A stretch of 64,000 bases of DNA from DAINPP01 sp963667315. Its GTDB lineage: Bacteria; Thermotogota; Thermotogae; MWEM01. Both the position numbers and the translations under genes were made by a program. Shown piece after piece: positions 40,638-50,053 of this stretch. Each line of letters begins with the position of its first letter. Position 1 is the first letter of the stretch. The DNA lies in NCBI GenBank assembly GCA_963667315.1, contig OY763325.1, positions 248,001-312,000 of the forward strand, in the 5' to 3' direction. Under the pieces are notes generated by a model. It was not told the DNA's origin, did no database searches, and was given only the letters and a program-made list of their open reading frames with translations.

Positions 40638-41547
40638 TACTTACCTCCATATTAAATGGTTGCTTCCTGTTTCTGATAAAAAAGAAGATATATTCCTGAA
40701 TATAGCCACAATTTTTCCCGAATATTTCTTGTCCTTTATACATAAGTTTTTCCGCATTCCCGGTTATTCCAAAATACTCTTCCAGGAATCGTGAAATCCA
40801 CACATCTACCGGAAAGGCATCAAATGCAGAAAAACCAAATAACGCGATACAATTCGCTACTTTGTACCCGATACCGCTAAATTGTGTCATGTAACGTATT
40901 TTATGTTCAAGCGACTGATTTTTAATCTGATAGAATTCGTTCAAATCTATTGTCTGAACAAGTTCTTTTAACCATTTTGAACGATAACCGAATTTCATTC
41001 TTTTAAAGGTTATTTCGTCCAACTGCCGTAATTGTTTGACCGAAGGAAAAAGGAAAAAGTCCTCATCCGCAAGATGTGCTCTGTTTGCCGGAAAATACGA
41101 GGATAATAGCTCAATTCTTTTTTTTATGGTTGGTATATTGGATTGTGTTGATAATAAATACTCAACCAGCATCTCCCAGGGATGCTGTCTTAACATCCGG
41201 ATACCAAGTCTGGTATCAAAAATAACATCATAAGTTTTGAGGAAATCGGGATATTTTCTTTCTATGATTTTTCTCCCGGACTCTTTGATGCTTTCAAGGG
41301 AATCGTTCAAACCCAGGTACCATAAAATACCGTCACTGACGGCCATGCCGGAGAACTCATTTGAATTCGTGATAATTTCGAGATATTTTTCCTCTTTGGA
41401 ATATTTTAAAATTACAGGCTGTCTGTTGACTATACCATACCATTTGTCATAACGCTTGTTCCACCTGAAGGTTTGACCGCAATTAAGCGTGTTGTCAAGA
41501 TCAAATGCAACATGTATAGGTATTTTTTCTCTGTATAGTGAATCCAC
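40627..41547 (-). CDS. ogg: 8-oxoguanine DNA glycosylase, OGG1-type
   Basis: 306 residues. Removes 8-oxoguanine opposite C and nicks DNA (HhH-GPD family). N-terminal OGG domain: LNCGQTFRWNKR; HhH-GPD core: YLLSTQSNIPTIKKRI, then GIGYKVANCIALF with the catalytic Lys and FPVDVW with the conserved Asp. This is the bacterial/archaeal OGG form seen in Clostridium and Thermotoga relatives. Start uncertain: GTG 41547 has no adjacent ribosome site, whereas ATA 41553 lies seven bases after AGGAGTTG. It follows queH by 12 bases. Confidence 0.92.
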   Translation of the reverse strand: MDSLYREKIPIHVAFDLDNTLNCGQTFRWNKRYDKWYGIVNRQPVILKYSKEEKYLEIITNSNEFSGMAVSDGILWYLGLNDSLESIKESGRKIIERKYPDFLKTYDVIFDTRLGIRMLRQHPWEMLVEYLLSTQSNIPTIKKRIELLSSYFPANRAHLADEDFFLFPSVKQLRQLDEITFKRMKFGYRSKWLKELVQTIDLNEFYQIKNQSLEHKIRYMTQFSGIGYKVANCIALFGFSAFDAFPVDVWISRFLEEYFGITGNAEKLMYKGQEIFGKNCGYIQEYIFFFIRNRKQPFNMEVSNGS

Positions 41548-41559
41548 TGTTATAACGGA

Positions 41560-42120
41560 TCAACTCCTCGGAATTTCATTCTTTAAATTATATATAGAAT
41601 GTAAGCAACCACAGTAATTTTGTCTGTAAAGGCCTATTATTTTGCTTTTTTGTACACTATTTAGGAAACCGTTCTTTTTTCGGAATATTTCATGATGATA
41701 CTCAGCATTTGTCTGTTTCTGAATATATTCACCACATCTTTTAATCCATTCTACATCTTTATGCGGACTTGTCATCAAACTTGTCGTAAATGATGCGATA
41801 GATAATTCGTCTGCTTTTTTTGCAGTTTCAAACAAATTGCCGAAAATGCATTTTCTACACCTTGATCCGCCTTCCGGAAGTTCTTCTAAACCTTTCATGT
41901 TTTCCAACCATTCTTCAGGATTATAGTTTCCGTAGACGATTTCAATATTGTAATAGTCTGACAACTGAACAACCGCCTCTTTTCTCCGATTATATTCTTC
42001 TAATGGCTGAATATTTGAATTTCCGAAATAGCCGATGACTTTAAAATTTTCCTGTAATCTTTCGATTGCAGTTGTACCGTCAGGAGCACAGCAAATATGA
42101 AGCATGATGGTTTGTTTCAA
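41560..42120 (-). CDS. queH: Epoxyqueuosine reductase QueH
   Basis: 186 residues. Reduces epoxyqueuosine to queuosine in tRNA, the non-orthologous alternative to QueG. Conserved pieces: HICCAPDGT with the paired cysteines near the N-terminus, RCRKCIF (CxxC), SFTTSLMTSPHKD and the late YCGC, together binding an iron-sulfur cluster and metal. Start TTG 42120 lies seven bases after GGAGAAG and overlaps the dtd stop (TTGA). No other queuosine gene is visible in the window. Confidence 0.93.
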   Translation of the reverse strand: MKQTIMLHICCAPDGTTAIERLQENFKVIGYFGNSNIQPLEEYNRRKEAVVQLSDYYNIEIVYGNYNPEEWLENMKGLEELPEGGSRCRKCIFGNLFETAKKADELSIASFTTSLMTSPHKDVEWIKRCGEYIQKQTNAEYHHEIFRKKNGFLNSVQKSKIIGLYRQNYCGCLHSIYNLKNEIPRS

Positions 42121-42566
42121 AACAGCTTCTCCGAGTCAAGCAGTATCGTTACCGGGCCTTCATTTGTCAGTGATAAGTCCATATGTGCCCTGAATTTTCC
42201 GTACGCCACTTCCAGCCCCGTATTTTCAAGCATCTTGCCACATTTTAGATACAATTCATTTGCCTTTTCAGGTGATGCCGCTGAAGAAAATGAAGGACGT
42301 CTTCCTTTCCTTGCATCGGCGAATAATGTGAACTGTGAAACCAGCAACACTTTTCCGTTGATATCTTTTACGGACAAATTTAATTTATCCTCTTCATCTT
42401 CAAATATTCTAAGGCCTTCAATTTTTTTGGCAATCCATTCCGCATCCGTTTCGGTATCAGAGTGTGTTACACCGAGTAGAACGGCAAGCCCATGTTCAAT
42501 CTCCCCCGTTATTTCCCCGTCAACGGTTACTTTGGCATTTTTTACCTTCTGCAATACAGCTCTCAA
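42117..42566 (-). CDS. dtd: D-aminoacyl-tRNA deacylase
   Basis: 149 residues, full length. Hydrolyses D-amino acids and glycine mischarged on tRNA. Signature pieces SQFTLFADARKGRRPSF and NEGPVT (active-site trans-proline region) are present. It begins with MRAVLQKVKNAKV at TTG 42566 after a GGGGG-rich ribosome site, three bases after the relA stop, and its stop overlaps queH. This relA-dtd pairing is common in many bacteria. Confidence 0.95.
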   Translation of the reverse strand: MRAVLQKVKNAKVTVDGEITGEIEHGLAVLLGVTHSDTETDAEWIAKKIEGLRIFEDEEDKLNLSVKDINGKVLLVSQFTLFADARKGRRPSFSSAASPEKANELYLKCGKMLENTGLEVAYGKFRAHMDLSLTNEGPVTILLDSEKLF

Positions 42567-42569
42567 ACC

Positions 42570-44747
42570 CTATCCCCCTTTTGTTCTGTAAACTCTTGTG
42601 ATACCTTTTAAGCCTTTCCAATAGCCCATTACATCGAATAGTTGTTTTCTGTCTCGGACCTGAACGGTTATCGTGTAAATCACATAATCATTATCATCAA
42701 ATTTTGTGTTGACCTCAAGTATCTTGACACTTTTTTCCCTCGTCTTCTGGACGATGTCTTTTACAACCTGTCCTGATGTGTCAGAGGATTCAAGATAAAT
42801 CTTAGACAGATACATTTCATTGGTATTGTCCCCCCATTGTATCTGAACCGTATCACCTTCGGTAACATTTTTAGCATTCGGGCAGTTAATCTTGTGAACT
42901 GTTATCCCTTTTTTACTGGTTATGCCGATAACCCGGTCTCCGGGTATCGGATTACAGCATCTCGCTATTTTCACTGAAATTCCCGATTCACCGTTTACAA
43001 AAACGATGTTATTGGATTTTACCTGTTTTTCAGAGGTTATGATAAGATCCTCTTCGTCTTCCTCCTCTTTTTCAAAAAGCGTGGCTATCTGATCGTAGGA
43101 ATATTTGGAATCGCCTATTTTCATAAAGATATCTTCTTCGGTGAAGTTTGTCACATCACCGATCAAATTCTGGAAAACGTCTGAACTGATGACTTTTTCC
43201 ATTGATAGATCTACTCGTTTGGCGACTCTTCTTATGATATTTCTACCTTCTTCAATGAGGTCATCTCTGTTCTGTTTTTTGAAGAAACTTCGTATCTTTG
43301 CACGAGTTCCGGAGGATTTAGCGAATTTTATCCAGTCAAGGCTTGGGTTTTTTCTGTTTTTATTGATGATGATCTCGACTTTATCTCCATTTTTCAGCTT
43401 GTAATCCATCTGTACAATTTCATTATTGACTTTCGCACCGGCGAAATGATGTCCAACTTCGGTATGTATTGAATAGGCAAAGTCTATTGGTGTTGAACCA
43501 AGCGGAAGATGTTTGACTTCTCCCCTTGGTGTATAGACATAGACTTCATCCTCTTCCATCAATTCGTTCTGGAAATCTGTTAATTTTGTCAATCCCATCT
43601 GATAGTCCTTGTACCATTCCGCAAGACTCTTGAGCCATTTCTGCTGTCTGAGAATATTCTTTTTATTACTTTTATAGGCCCAATGGGCAGCCAAACCGTA
43701 TTCCGCTTCCTCATCCATTTCTTCGCTTCTGATTTGGACTTCAAGTATTTTTCCCTGATGTGTCATCATCGTTGTGTGAATGGAACGGTATCCGTTTGAT
43801 TTTGGTGTTGCAATATAATCTTTTAAACGGGACATGATTGGATTCCAGTATTTATGAACTATTCCAAGTGCCACATAACAATCGGATTCTGTTTTTGTGA
43901 TGATTCTGAGGGCGATAAGGTCGTACATGTCATCAATTGTTTTACCCTTTTTTCTCATCTTCTGCCATACGCTGTACAGATGTTTTTCTCTTCCCTTAAT
44001 CTCACATTCTACACCGTTTGTAATCAATTCGGACAAAAGACTGGCCTTAAATTCAGTTGATAATATTTCTATCGTCGCTCGTTTTGAATCTACAAGTTCT
44101 TGTGTTTTCTCAAATTCTTCAGGATAAAGATATTTGAAAGCAAGATCTTCAAGTTCCCACTTAATCGCATGAATTCCCAATCGATGCGCGATTGGAGCAA
44201 ATATCTGCAAGGTTTCCGTCGCTTTTTCTTTCTGTTTATAGGGTTTCATCGAATCAAGTGTTCTCATATTATGTAGTCTGTCAGCAAGTTTTACCAAGAT
44301 AACACGAATATCCTTTGTCATTGCAAAGAACATCTTTAAAATAGTTTCTGCTTTTTTATCCAGATTGCTTTTAGAAAGCTCTATCCTGTCTATTTTCGTA
44401 ACACCGTCAACGATATGGGCTACTTCATTTCCAAATTTCTCATGTATCTGATCAATGGAAACATCCGTATCTTCAACAACATCATGTAAGAGAGCTGCCT
44501 TAACCGTTATAACATCCATTTTAAGACGTGCCAATATCAGCGCCACATTTACAGGGTGAATAATAAAAGGCTCTCCTGTTTTTCTGATCTGAGCAGCGTG
44601 ACAGTTACGGGCATACATGTAAGCGTCATAAACCCCTTGAAGTTCTTCGGATTCATAATTTTTATTTAGAATATTCATAATTTCGCGCATTTCCGAGGGA
44701 AGTGAAGACATTTTAATGCCGTTTTTTTCCAATTCTCTATCTCTCAT
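42570..44747 (-). CDS. relA: Bifunctional (p)ppGpp synthase/hydrolase
   Basis: 725 residues, the usual RelA/SpoT length. Hydrolase domain with HD motif HDVVEDT and histidine-rich N-terminal part (YARNCHAAQIRKTG); synthetase domain with RLKDYIATPKSNGYRSIHTT and LEVQIRSEEMDEEAEYG; TGS domain EVYVYTPRGEVKHLPLGS; zinc-finger-like CCNPIPGD; C-terminal ACT. Both catalytic motifs look intact. It controls growth in starvation. Start ATG 44747 lies six bases after GAGGTG. First gene of the 14-gene run. Confidence 0.96.
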   Translation of the reverse strand: MRDRELEKNGIKMSSLPSEMREIMNILNKNYESEELQGVYDAYMYARNCHAAQIRKTGEPFIIHPVNVALILARLKMDVITVKAALLHDVVEDTDVSIDQIHEKFGNEVAHIVDGVTKIDRIELSKSNLDKKAETILKMFFAMTKDIRVILVKLADRLHNMRTLDSMKPYKQKEKATETLQIFAPIAHRLGIHAIKWELEDLAFKYLYPEEFEKTQELVDSKRATIEILSTEFKASLLSELITNGVECEIKGREKHLYSVWQKMRKKGKTIDDMYDLIALRIITKTESDCYVALGIVHKYWNPIMSRLKDYIATPKSNGYRSIHTTMMTHQGKILEVQIRSEEMDEEAEYGLAAHWAYKSNKKNILRQQKWLKSLAEWYKDYQMGLTKLTDFQNELMEEDEVYVYTPRGEVKHLPLGSTPIDFAYSIHTEVGHHFAGAKVNNEIVQMDYKLKNGDKVEIIINKNRKNPSLDWIKFAKSSGTRAKIRSFFKKQNRDDLIEEGRNIIRRVAKRVDLSMEKVISSDVFQNLIGDVTNFTEEDIFMKIGDSKYSYDQIATLFEKEEEDEEDLIITSEKQVKSNNIVFVNGESGISVKIARCCNPIPGDRVIGITSKKGITVHKINCPNAKNVTEGDTVQIQWGDNTNEMYLSKIYLESSDTSGQVVKDIVQKTREKSVKILEVNTKFDDNDYVIYTITVQVRDRKQLFDVMGYWKGLKGITRVYRTKGG

Positions 44748-44832
44748 CTATTTCACCTCTCTGTTCCCTGAATACGATAGATCCTAAAATCATGAAAAAA
44801 TAAGAATTCTCATTTTATAGGCATTTTATTTT

Positions 44833-44846
44833 AACATATATATGTT
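44833..44846. repeat. Palindrome upstream of relA
   Basis: Perfect 14-base palindrome AACATATATATGTT in the AT-rich 150-base gap between relA and thrC, 86 bases before the relA start. Operator for an unknown repressor is possible; it may also be chance in AT-rich sequence. Confidence 0.35.
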
Positions 44847-44897
44847 GTGAATTCTCCTAATGATTCTCTTTTGAAAAAGTTTGAAAAAGAGGGCATT

Positions 44898-46214
44898 TCA
44901 TATCATCTGATCTAACAAAATCGTTTTAGTTTCCTGATAATTGTTGTTTGCCTTAATAGAACTTTCTTTTAGTTTTATTCTGTTCAGTAATCGCTGAGGA
45001 ATCTCCAGTTCCTGTTTTATAACAGCTTCTACTGTTTCACGGAATTTTGATGGATGTGCCGTTTCAAGGGAAATCCCGAAGAAATTTTCATCATTCTTTT
45101 TAAGATATTCAGCTAAAGCCAATAAGCCCACAGCTCCATGAGGGTCAAGAATATACCCCCTGTCATTAAAAGTCTTTTTCATCATATCGAGGGTATGTTT
45201 ATCGTTGAAAGAATAACCACTGATATCATGCTTTATTCTTTTTAAATCATTATCATACAAATCCAGAATTCTTTCGAAATTGCTTGGATTCCCAACATCC
45301 ATGGCATTTGATATCGTCTGAACGGATGATTTACTTTGGAAATGCCCTGTTCTTAAATACTCAGGTACGCTATCGTTTACATTGGTTGCGGCAAGAAAAT
45401 GAGCGATATGAAGTCCCATTTTCTTAGCCAGGAGCCCTGCGCAAAGATTTCCGAAATTACCGCTTGGGACACAGAAAACGATTTCTTTTTTCGTTGGATT
45501 AAGTTTTTTTGATTCATGGTACGCTTTAAAATAATAGACAGCCTGCGGAAGCAGTCGGGCGACGTTTATTGAATTTGCCGTTGTCACTCGATGCTTTTCA
45601 TTGATATACTCGTCATTCAAAGCCTTTTTTACAATCTTCTGACAATCATCGAATGTTCCCTTGACCTCAATGGGCTTGATATTTTTCCCGAGCGTTGTCA
45701 TCTGTTTTTGTTGAAGCGTACTGATTTTTCCGGATGGAAAGAGAATGAAAACCTGAACTCCTTCAACATTGTAAAAACCACTTGCCACAGCACTTCCCGT
45801 ATCACCTGAAGTTGCGACAATGATATTTTGTCCCTGCTTCTCGTTTCTGATAAGTTTTGACATCAGACGTGACATGAATCGGGCACCGACATCCTTGAAG
45901 GCGAGAGTGGGACCGTGAAAAAGTTCCAGGACTGCCTTATTCTCATCAATTGCTTTGACGGGAAACTGAAAATTCAACGCTTCCCATACAATTTCCTCGA
46001 GTTCCGTTATATTGATATCTTCACTGACATAATCTTTTAAGACTGTCATTGCAATTTCAGGAATGGATTCAACTTCCATTCGGTGTATTTCAGTATCGTT
46101 CAATACCGGGATGAACTCCGGCATATATAATCCTCCATCAGAAGGCATCCCTGAGAGAACAGCTTTTTTAAGACTAACACTGCATGATTTATTTTTAGTG
46201 CTGTAAAATTTCAT
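44898..46214 (-). CDS. thrC: Threonine synthase
   Basis: 438 residues. Turns O-phosphohomoserine into threonine with pyridoxal phosphate. FHGPTLAFKDVGARF carries the PLP lysine near residue 105; VATSGDTGSAVASGF and VPSGNFGNLCAG are cofactor-binding loops. Last gene of the thrA-thrB-thrC operon, one base after the thrB stop. Start ATG 46214 (MKFYSTKNKSCS) lies four bases after GAGGTG; the longer frame starts before that site. Confidence 0.96.
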   Translation of the reverse strand: MKFYSTKNKSCSVSLKKAVLSGMPSDGGLYMPEFIPVLNDTEIHRMEVESIPEIAMTVLKDYVSEDINITELEEIVWEALNFQFPVKAIDENKAVLELFHGPTLAFKDVGARFMSRLMSKLIRNEKQGQNIIVATSGDTGSAVASGFYNVEGVQVFILFPSGKISTLQQKQMTTLGKNIKPIEVKGTFDDCQKIVKKALNDEYINEKHRVTTANSINVARLLPQAVYYFKAYHESKKLNPTKKEIVFCVPSGNFGNLCAGLLAKKMGLHIAHFLAATNVNDSVPEYLRTGHFQSKSSVQTISNAMDVGNPSNFERILDLYDNDLKRIKHDISGYSFNDKHTLDMMKKTFNDRGYILDPHGAVGLLALAEYLKKNDENFFGISLETAHPSKFRETVEAVIKQELEIPQRLLNRIKLKESSIKANNNYQETKTILLDQMI

Positions 46215-46215
46215 G

Positions 46216-47157
46216 TTACACCTCACAATTTACAACTTCTGAACCAGTCTCATTCAGACTTGAAATATAATTGTTCGAACTGATTCCTTTGTTAAAAAGA
46301 AATTGATGTATCTTTTTTCCGGCAGTGTGTAATTTCTCCTCCGAATCAGACAGTGAGAAAACTGACGGACCTGAACCGGAAATAGAGAGATTAAATAAAT
46401 CGTTATCCATGGCAATTTGCCTCATTTCATCAAAATATGGAATCAGCTTTGACCGATAGGGTTCTATAACAAAATCCTCGATAGAGCGTTTTAACAGTTG
46501 GAAATCTGCCTGATAAAGAGCCGAGGTTAATGCGGCTATATTTCCCCACTGTTTTACTGCTGTCTTGAGCTGAAGAGTATTGGGAAGGATCTCTCGAGAA
46601 TCTTTTGTGTTGATGATAATATTGGGGTGTATGATCATACAATATAAGCCTTTCGGAACCGGTATTTTTACAAAATCCTTTGTTCTCGTATCCCGGATTA
46701 GTGTGATTCCGCCAAACAGTGATGGGGCGATGTTATCCGCATGGGCGCTACCACAGGCAAGTTTTTCACAGGAGAGGCCTATTTCCAGCAATTGTTTTTC
46801 GGAAGCTTTTTCCATAAACAGTTTGTTTATTCCGATGATAGCAGCAGCAGCGCTTGCCGCACTTGATCCCATCCCACTTCCAAGCGGCATGTTTTTCGTC
46901 AGTTCAATCTCAATTCCCATATCTTTGATCCCGAACATTTCAAAATATTTTAAAACTGCAAAGCCGGCTGTGTTTTTTTGAGGGTCGTATGATAACTGAT
47001 CCGTTCCAATTATGGATTTGATTACAACACCATTAAAATCATCTGTTTTGGTTAGTTTTACAAGATCTCCGGGATCATTAACGGAAAAACCAAGTATATC
47101 GAAGCCGCATGAAAAATTGGCAACGGTTGCTTTTCCAATGCATTCAACGCTTCTCAT
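46216..47157 (-). CDS. thrB: Homoserine kinase
   Basis: 313 residues of the GHMP kinase family. Phosphorylates homoserine. ATP loop PLGSGMGSSAASAAAAIIG is near residue 90; the N-terminal GKATVANFSCGFDILGF is typical. Start ATG 47157 overlaps the thrA stop by one base and lies nine bases after GAGGTG; GTG 47169 is part of that site. Downstream thrC follows after one base. Confidence 0.95.
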   Translation of the reverse strand: MRSVECIGKATVANFSCGFDILGFSVNDPGDLVKLTKTDDFNGVVIKSIIGTDQLSYDPQKNTAGFAVLKYFEMFGIKDMGIEIELTKNMPLGSGMGSSAASAAAAIIGINKLFMEKASEKQLLEIGLSCEKLACGSAHADNIAPSLFGGITLIRDTRTKDFVKIPVPKGLYCMIIHPNIIINTKDSREILPNTLQLKTAVKQWGNIAALTSALYQADFQLLKRSIEDFVIEPYRSKLIPYFDEMRQIAMDNDLFNLSISGSGPSVFSLSDSEEKLHTAGKKIHQFLFNKGISSNNYISSLNETGSEVVNCEV

Positions 47158-49607
47158 TAGTAATGCCACCTCTTTTCCATTGAAGCCGCAATCTTGAAGA
47201 TATCAGCGAGGACTCCTGCAGCGGTAACTTCGGCTCCTGCACCGGCCCCTTTTATAACGATAGGGTTTTTATATCTGTTTGTTTCAATTGCAATGATATT
47301 ATCGCTTCCTGACATCGAATAAAAAGCATGTGTATTATCGACCGACTCTAATTTGATCGAAACTTCTCCATTTTCATAAGAGCCGATCCATCTCAGTTTG
47401 CGATCCTTTTTTTCTGCTTGCAAGATCAATTTTTTGAATGTCTGATTGTTTTCTTCAAGTTTCTTGAAAAACTCTTCCACAGAAGCTGCCTGCATACAAT
47501 CCTGAGGCAGAAGTGGTTCTATCTTGATATCCTTCAATTCAAGTTCAGACCCGCATTCTCTCGATAATAAAAGCATCTTTCTCGCGAAATCTGTTCCGGA
47601 AAGGTCAACTCTTGGATCCGGTTCTGTGAAGCCTTTATTTTTAGCCTCGTGAACTATTGAACTGAATTTCTTTTCAGAGGTCCAAGCGTTAAAGAGATAA
47701 CTGATCGTGCCGGATAAGATGGCTTCAAATTTTGTGATTTCATCCCCTGAGTCAATTAAGTTGTTCAACGTATCTATAATCGGTAATGCGGCGCCTGCAT
47801 TTGTCTCGTAAAGATAATGAATATTGTAATGAACAGCTGCGTTTTTAAGATTTAAATAGTCTTTCATCGGTTTTGTGTTTGCTATTTTATTCGCTGCGAC
47901 GATCGAGATTCTGTTCTGCATCAGATACGCATATTCTGCTGCAACATGTTCGCTTGCAGTGCAGTCAATAAAAACAGTGTTGATGATATTATTGTTGATG
48001 ACTCTTTGCACCAGAGCTGGAATTTCTGATGTCAGGTCTGAATCTTTCAATTTCTGCTGCCACTTCGAGAGATCGAGTCCCGTTTTAGAGAATATTTTTC
48101 TTTTTGAATCCAGTATTGCGATGACTCTCAATTCAATGTGATGTTTTCTTTTAAAGTCTTCCTTTGTTTCGGCTATCTGTTTGATCAATTCAGACCCGAT
48201 CAGTCCTTTTCCGGCTATGATCAGATTCATAACAGAATTTGGGGAGAAGAAGGTGTCATGAAGGATATTAAGAGCGAGATTTTCGTCTTTTCTGTCTATA
48301 ACGATTGAAATGTTCAATTCCGAAGCTCCCTGGGCGATTGCTATGACATTTACACCATTTTCTCCAAAAGTGTTAAAAATTCTCCCTGCGACTCCCGGTG
48401 TGTTTTTCATGCTGTTTCCGACAACTGCTACAATGGAAAGGTTGTTGTCAATTTCTATCTCGTCTATCATGCCTGCGTTGATCTCAAGTAAAAATTCTTC
48501 CTGAAGACTTGATTTTGCCTTTTTTACGTTCAAGGGGTCAATTGCAACACAGATGGACTGTTCAGAAGATGCCTGCGTGATGAGTATGATATTGATGTTT
48601 TTTTCTGCAAGTGTTTTAAAAACTCTCGCTGATATCCCTCGAACACCTATCATGCCGCTTCCCCTGATATTAACGAGTGAAACGTTGTCTATCGATGTTA
48701 TACCTTTTGCAAAATTTTTTAACGGCGACGTTTCAACGCTGACGATCGTACCTGTAAATGTTTGATCATAGGTGTTTTTTATGACTATTGGTACACGATT
48801 TTCTTTTGCCGGTCTTATTGAATGCGGTAAAAGCACCTTTGCCCCAAAATAGGATAATTCAAGAGCTTCATCATAACTAAGCTGAGTTAAGCTGAAGGCT
48901 TCGGTTACTTTGTTTGGATCAGCCGTCATAAAGCCGTTTACATCTGTCCATATCTGAATTTCTTCGGCATTTAGAACGGAGCCGATATAAGTCGCTGATA
49001 AATCAGAGCCGCCTCTTCCGAGTGTTGTTATCACACCATTTTCTGTTTTTCCTGTAAATCCCGGGATAACGTGTATATTTTCACTGTTTGAGAAAATGTC
49101 CAGGATGCTTTTATCGGTCAGCTCAGGAATAATTCTCGCATTTCCGAAATGATCATCCGTTGTGATGAATTCTGCGGAATCTGTATATTCACATTTTAAC
49201 CCTTCCGCTAACAGATTAAATGTTAATAGGTTTGCAGAAATTTTTTCTCCAAAGCTCAGGAAAAGATCCTTTGATTTTGGCGATATTTCCCTTAAAAGAA
49301 ATATGCCCTCCAGAACTCTTTTGAGTTCTTCATGCAATTTATTTATCCTGTTGCTTAAGAGTAAATCGTTTTGAAGACCAAGGGATTTTATGGCAGTGTT
49401 GTGTCTGAGTTCAATTTCTTTAAAAAAGTCAACGTAATTCATATCTCCTTTTTCTGCCAATTGACCCGCTTTGATTAACTTGTTTGTAACTCCCCCGAAA
49501 GCTGAAACAATTACTACTTTTCCGTTTTCTCTCTTTATTATTTCGGTCGTCTTTCTGATTCCTTTTGCATCTGCTATTGACGTACCACCGAATTTCAGAA
49601 CTTTCAT
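47157..49607 (-). CDS. thrA: Fused aspartokinase / homoserine dehydrogenase
   Basis: 816 residues. N-terminal aspartokinase (about 1-290) with KFGGTS and TLGRGGSDLSATYIG; two ACT regulatory domains (about 300-450); C-terminal homoserine dehydrogenase (about 460-816) with the dinucleotide loop IAGKGLIGSE and the family motif EPDPRVDLSGTDFARKM. It supplies phosphorylation of aspartate and reduction to homoserine; feedback control by threonine is expected through the ACT domains. Start ATG 49607 lies six bases after AAGGTG. It heads the thr operon; no leader attenuator is visible. Confidence 0.95.
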   Translation of the reverse strand: MKVLKFGGTSIADAKGIRKTTEIIKRENGKVVIVSAFGGVTNKLIKAGQLAEKGDMNYVDFFKEIELRHNTAIKSLGLQNDLLLSNRINKLHEELKRVLEGIFLLREISPKSKDLFLSFGEKISANLLTFNLLAEGLKCEYTDSAEFITTDDHFGNARIIPELTDKSILDIFSNSENIHVIPGFTGKTENGVITTLGRGGSDLSATYIGSVLNAEEIQIWTDVNGFMTADPNKVTEAFSLTQLSYDEALELSYFGAKVLLPHSIRPAKENRVPIVIKNTYDQTFTGTIVSVETSPLKNFAKGITSIDNVSLVNIRGSGMIGVRGISARVFKTLAEKNINIILITQASSEQSICVAIDPLNVKKAKSSLQEEFLLEINAGMIDEIEIDNNLSIVAVVGNSMKNTPGVAGRIFNTFGENGVNVIAIAQGASELNISIVIDRKDENLALNILHDTFFSPNSVMNLIIAGKGLIGSELIKQIAETKEDFKRKHHIELRVIAILDSKRKIFSKTGLDLSKWQQKLKDSDLTSEIPALVQRVINNNIINTVFIDCTASEHVAAEYAYLMQNRISIVAANKIANTKPMKDYLNLKNAAVHYNIHYLYETNAGAALPIIDTLNNLIDSGDEITKFEAILSGTISYLFNAWTSEKKFSSIVHEAKNKGFTEPDPRVDLSGTDFARKMLLLSRECGSELELKDIKIEPLLPQDCMQAASVEEFFKKLEENNQTFKKLILQAEKKDRKLRWIGSYENGEVSIKLESVDNTHAFYSMSGSDNIIAIETNRYKNPIVIKGAGAGAEVTAAGVLADIFKIAASMEKRWHY

Positions 49608-49740
49608 TGTATTCACCTTCCTAAACATAGAATAGAAAAAACACTATAAAAAATTAATTGAATTAATATACCACAATTTTAATGAATGACTACAAGTGGC
49701 TTTACAGCAAATATAAATCTCTGTAACTTTTCATTTAACC

Positions 49741-49769
49741 TTGCAAAATCATCAATGTATTGGTATAAT
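49741..49769 (+). promoter_or_regulatory. Promoter of rpmB
   Basis: -35 TTGCAA (49741-49746), 17-base spacer ending in TGG, -10 TATAAT (49764-49769): good -35 plus extended -10. It is divergent from the thr operon. Confidence 0.85.
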
Positions 49770-49813
49770 TGCCTTCGGTAAATAGAAATTTGGACTTGAA
49801 AGGAGGCATTATT

Positions 49814-50008
49814 ATGGCATGGAAATGTGACGTATGCGGTAAGAGCACAACTACCGGAAACAGTGTAAGCCACTCCAACGTAAAGACCAGAAGAACATGG
49901 AAACCTAATCTTCAGACTGTCAGAGTAGTTGGCGAAGATGGTATGAGAAAGAAAGTTAAAGTTTGTGCAAAATGCTTGAAGGCCGGAAAGGTTAAGAGGG
50001 CTGTTTAA
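49814..50008 (+). CDS. rpmB: 50S ribosomal protein L28
   Basis: 64 residues, the usual length. MAWKCDVCGKSTTTGNSVSH is the L28 start with the first CxxC; KVCAKCLKAGKV carries the second, so this is the zinc-binding (C+) form. It binds 23S rRNA in the large subunit. ATG 49814 lies suitably after AAAGGAGG; an upstream in-frame ATG at 49769 overlaps the promoter and is rejected. A terminator follows directly. Confidence 0.97.
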   Translation: MAWKCDVCGKSTTTGNSVSHSNVKTRRTWKPNLQTVRVVGEDGMRKKVKVCAKCLKAGKVKRAV

Positions 50009-50012
50009 ATAA

Positions 50013-50035
50013 AGCGCGTATAACGCGCTTTTTCT
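50013..50035 (+). terminator. Terminator of rpmB
   Basis: Perfect 7-base GC-rich stem AGCGCGT (50013-50019)/ACGCGCT (50023-50029) with a 3-base loop, followed by TTTTTCTTTTT. Separates rpmB from the following cluster, although read-through is possible as the next gene starts 20 bases on. Confidence 0.93.
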
Positions 50036-50053
50036 TTTTGGAGTTGAAAAATC

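Noticed and set aside
44870..44897. CTCTTTT/AAAAAGAG inverted repeat after thrC as terminator
   Set aside because: AT-rich, imperfect and without a T-run on the minus strand; too weak to call.
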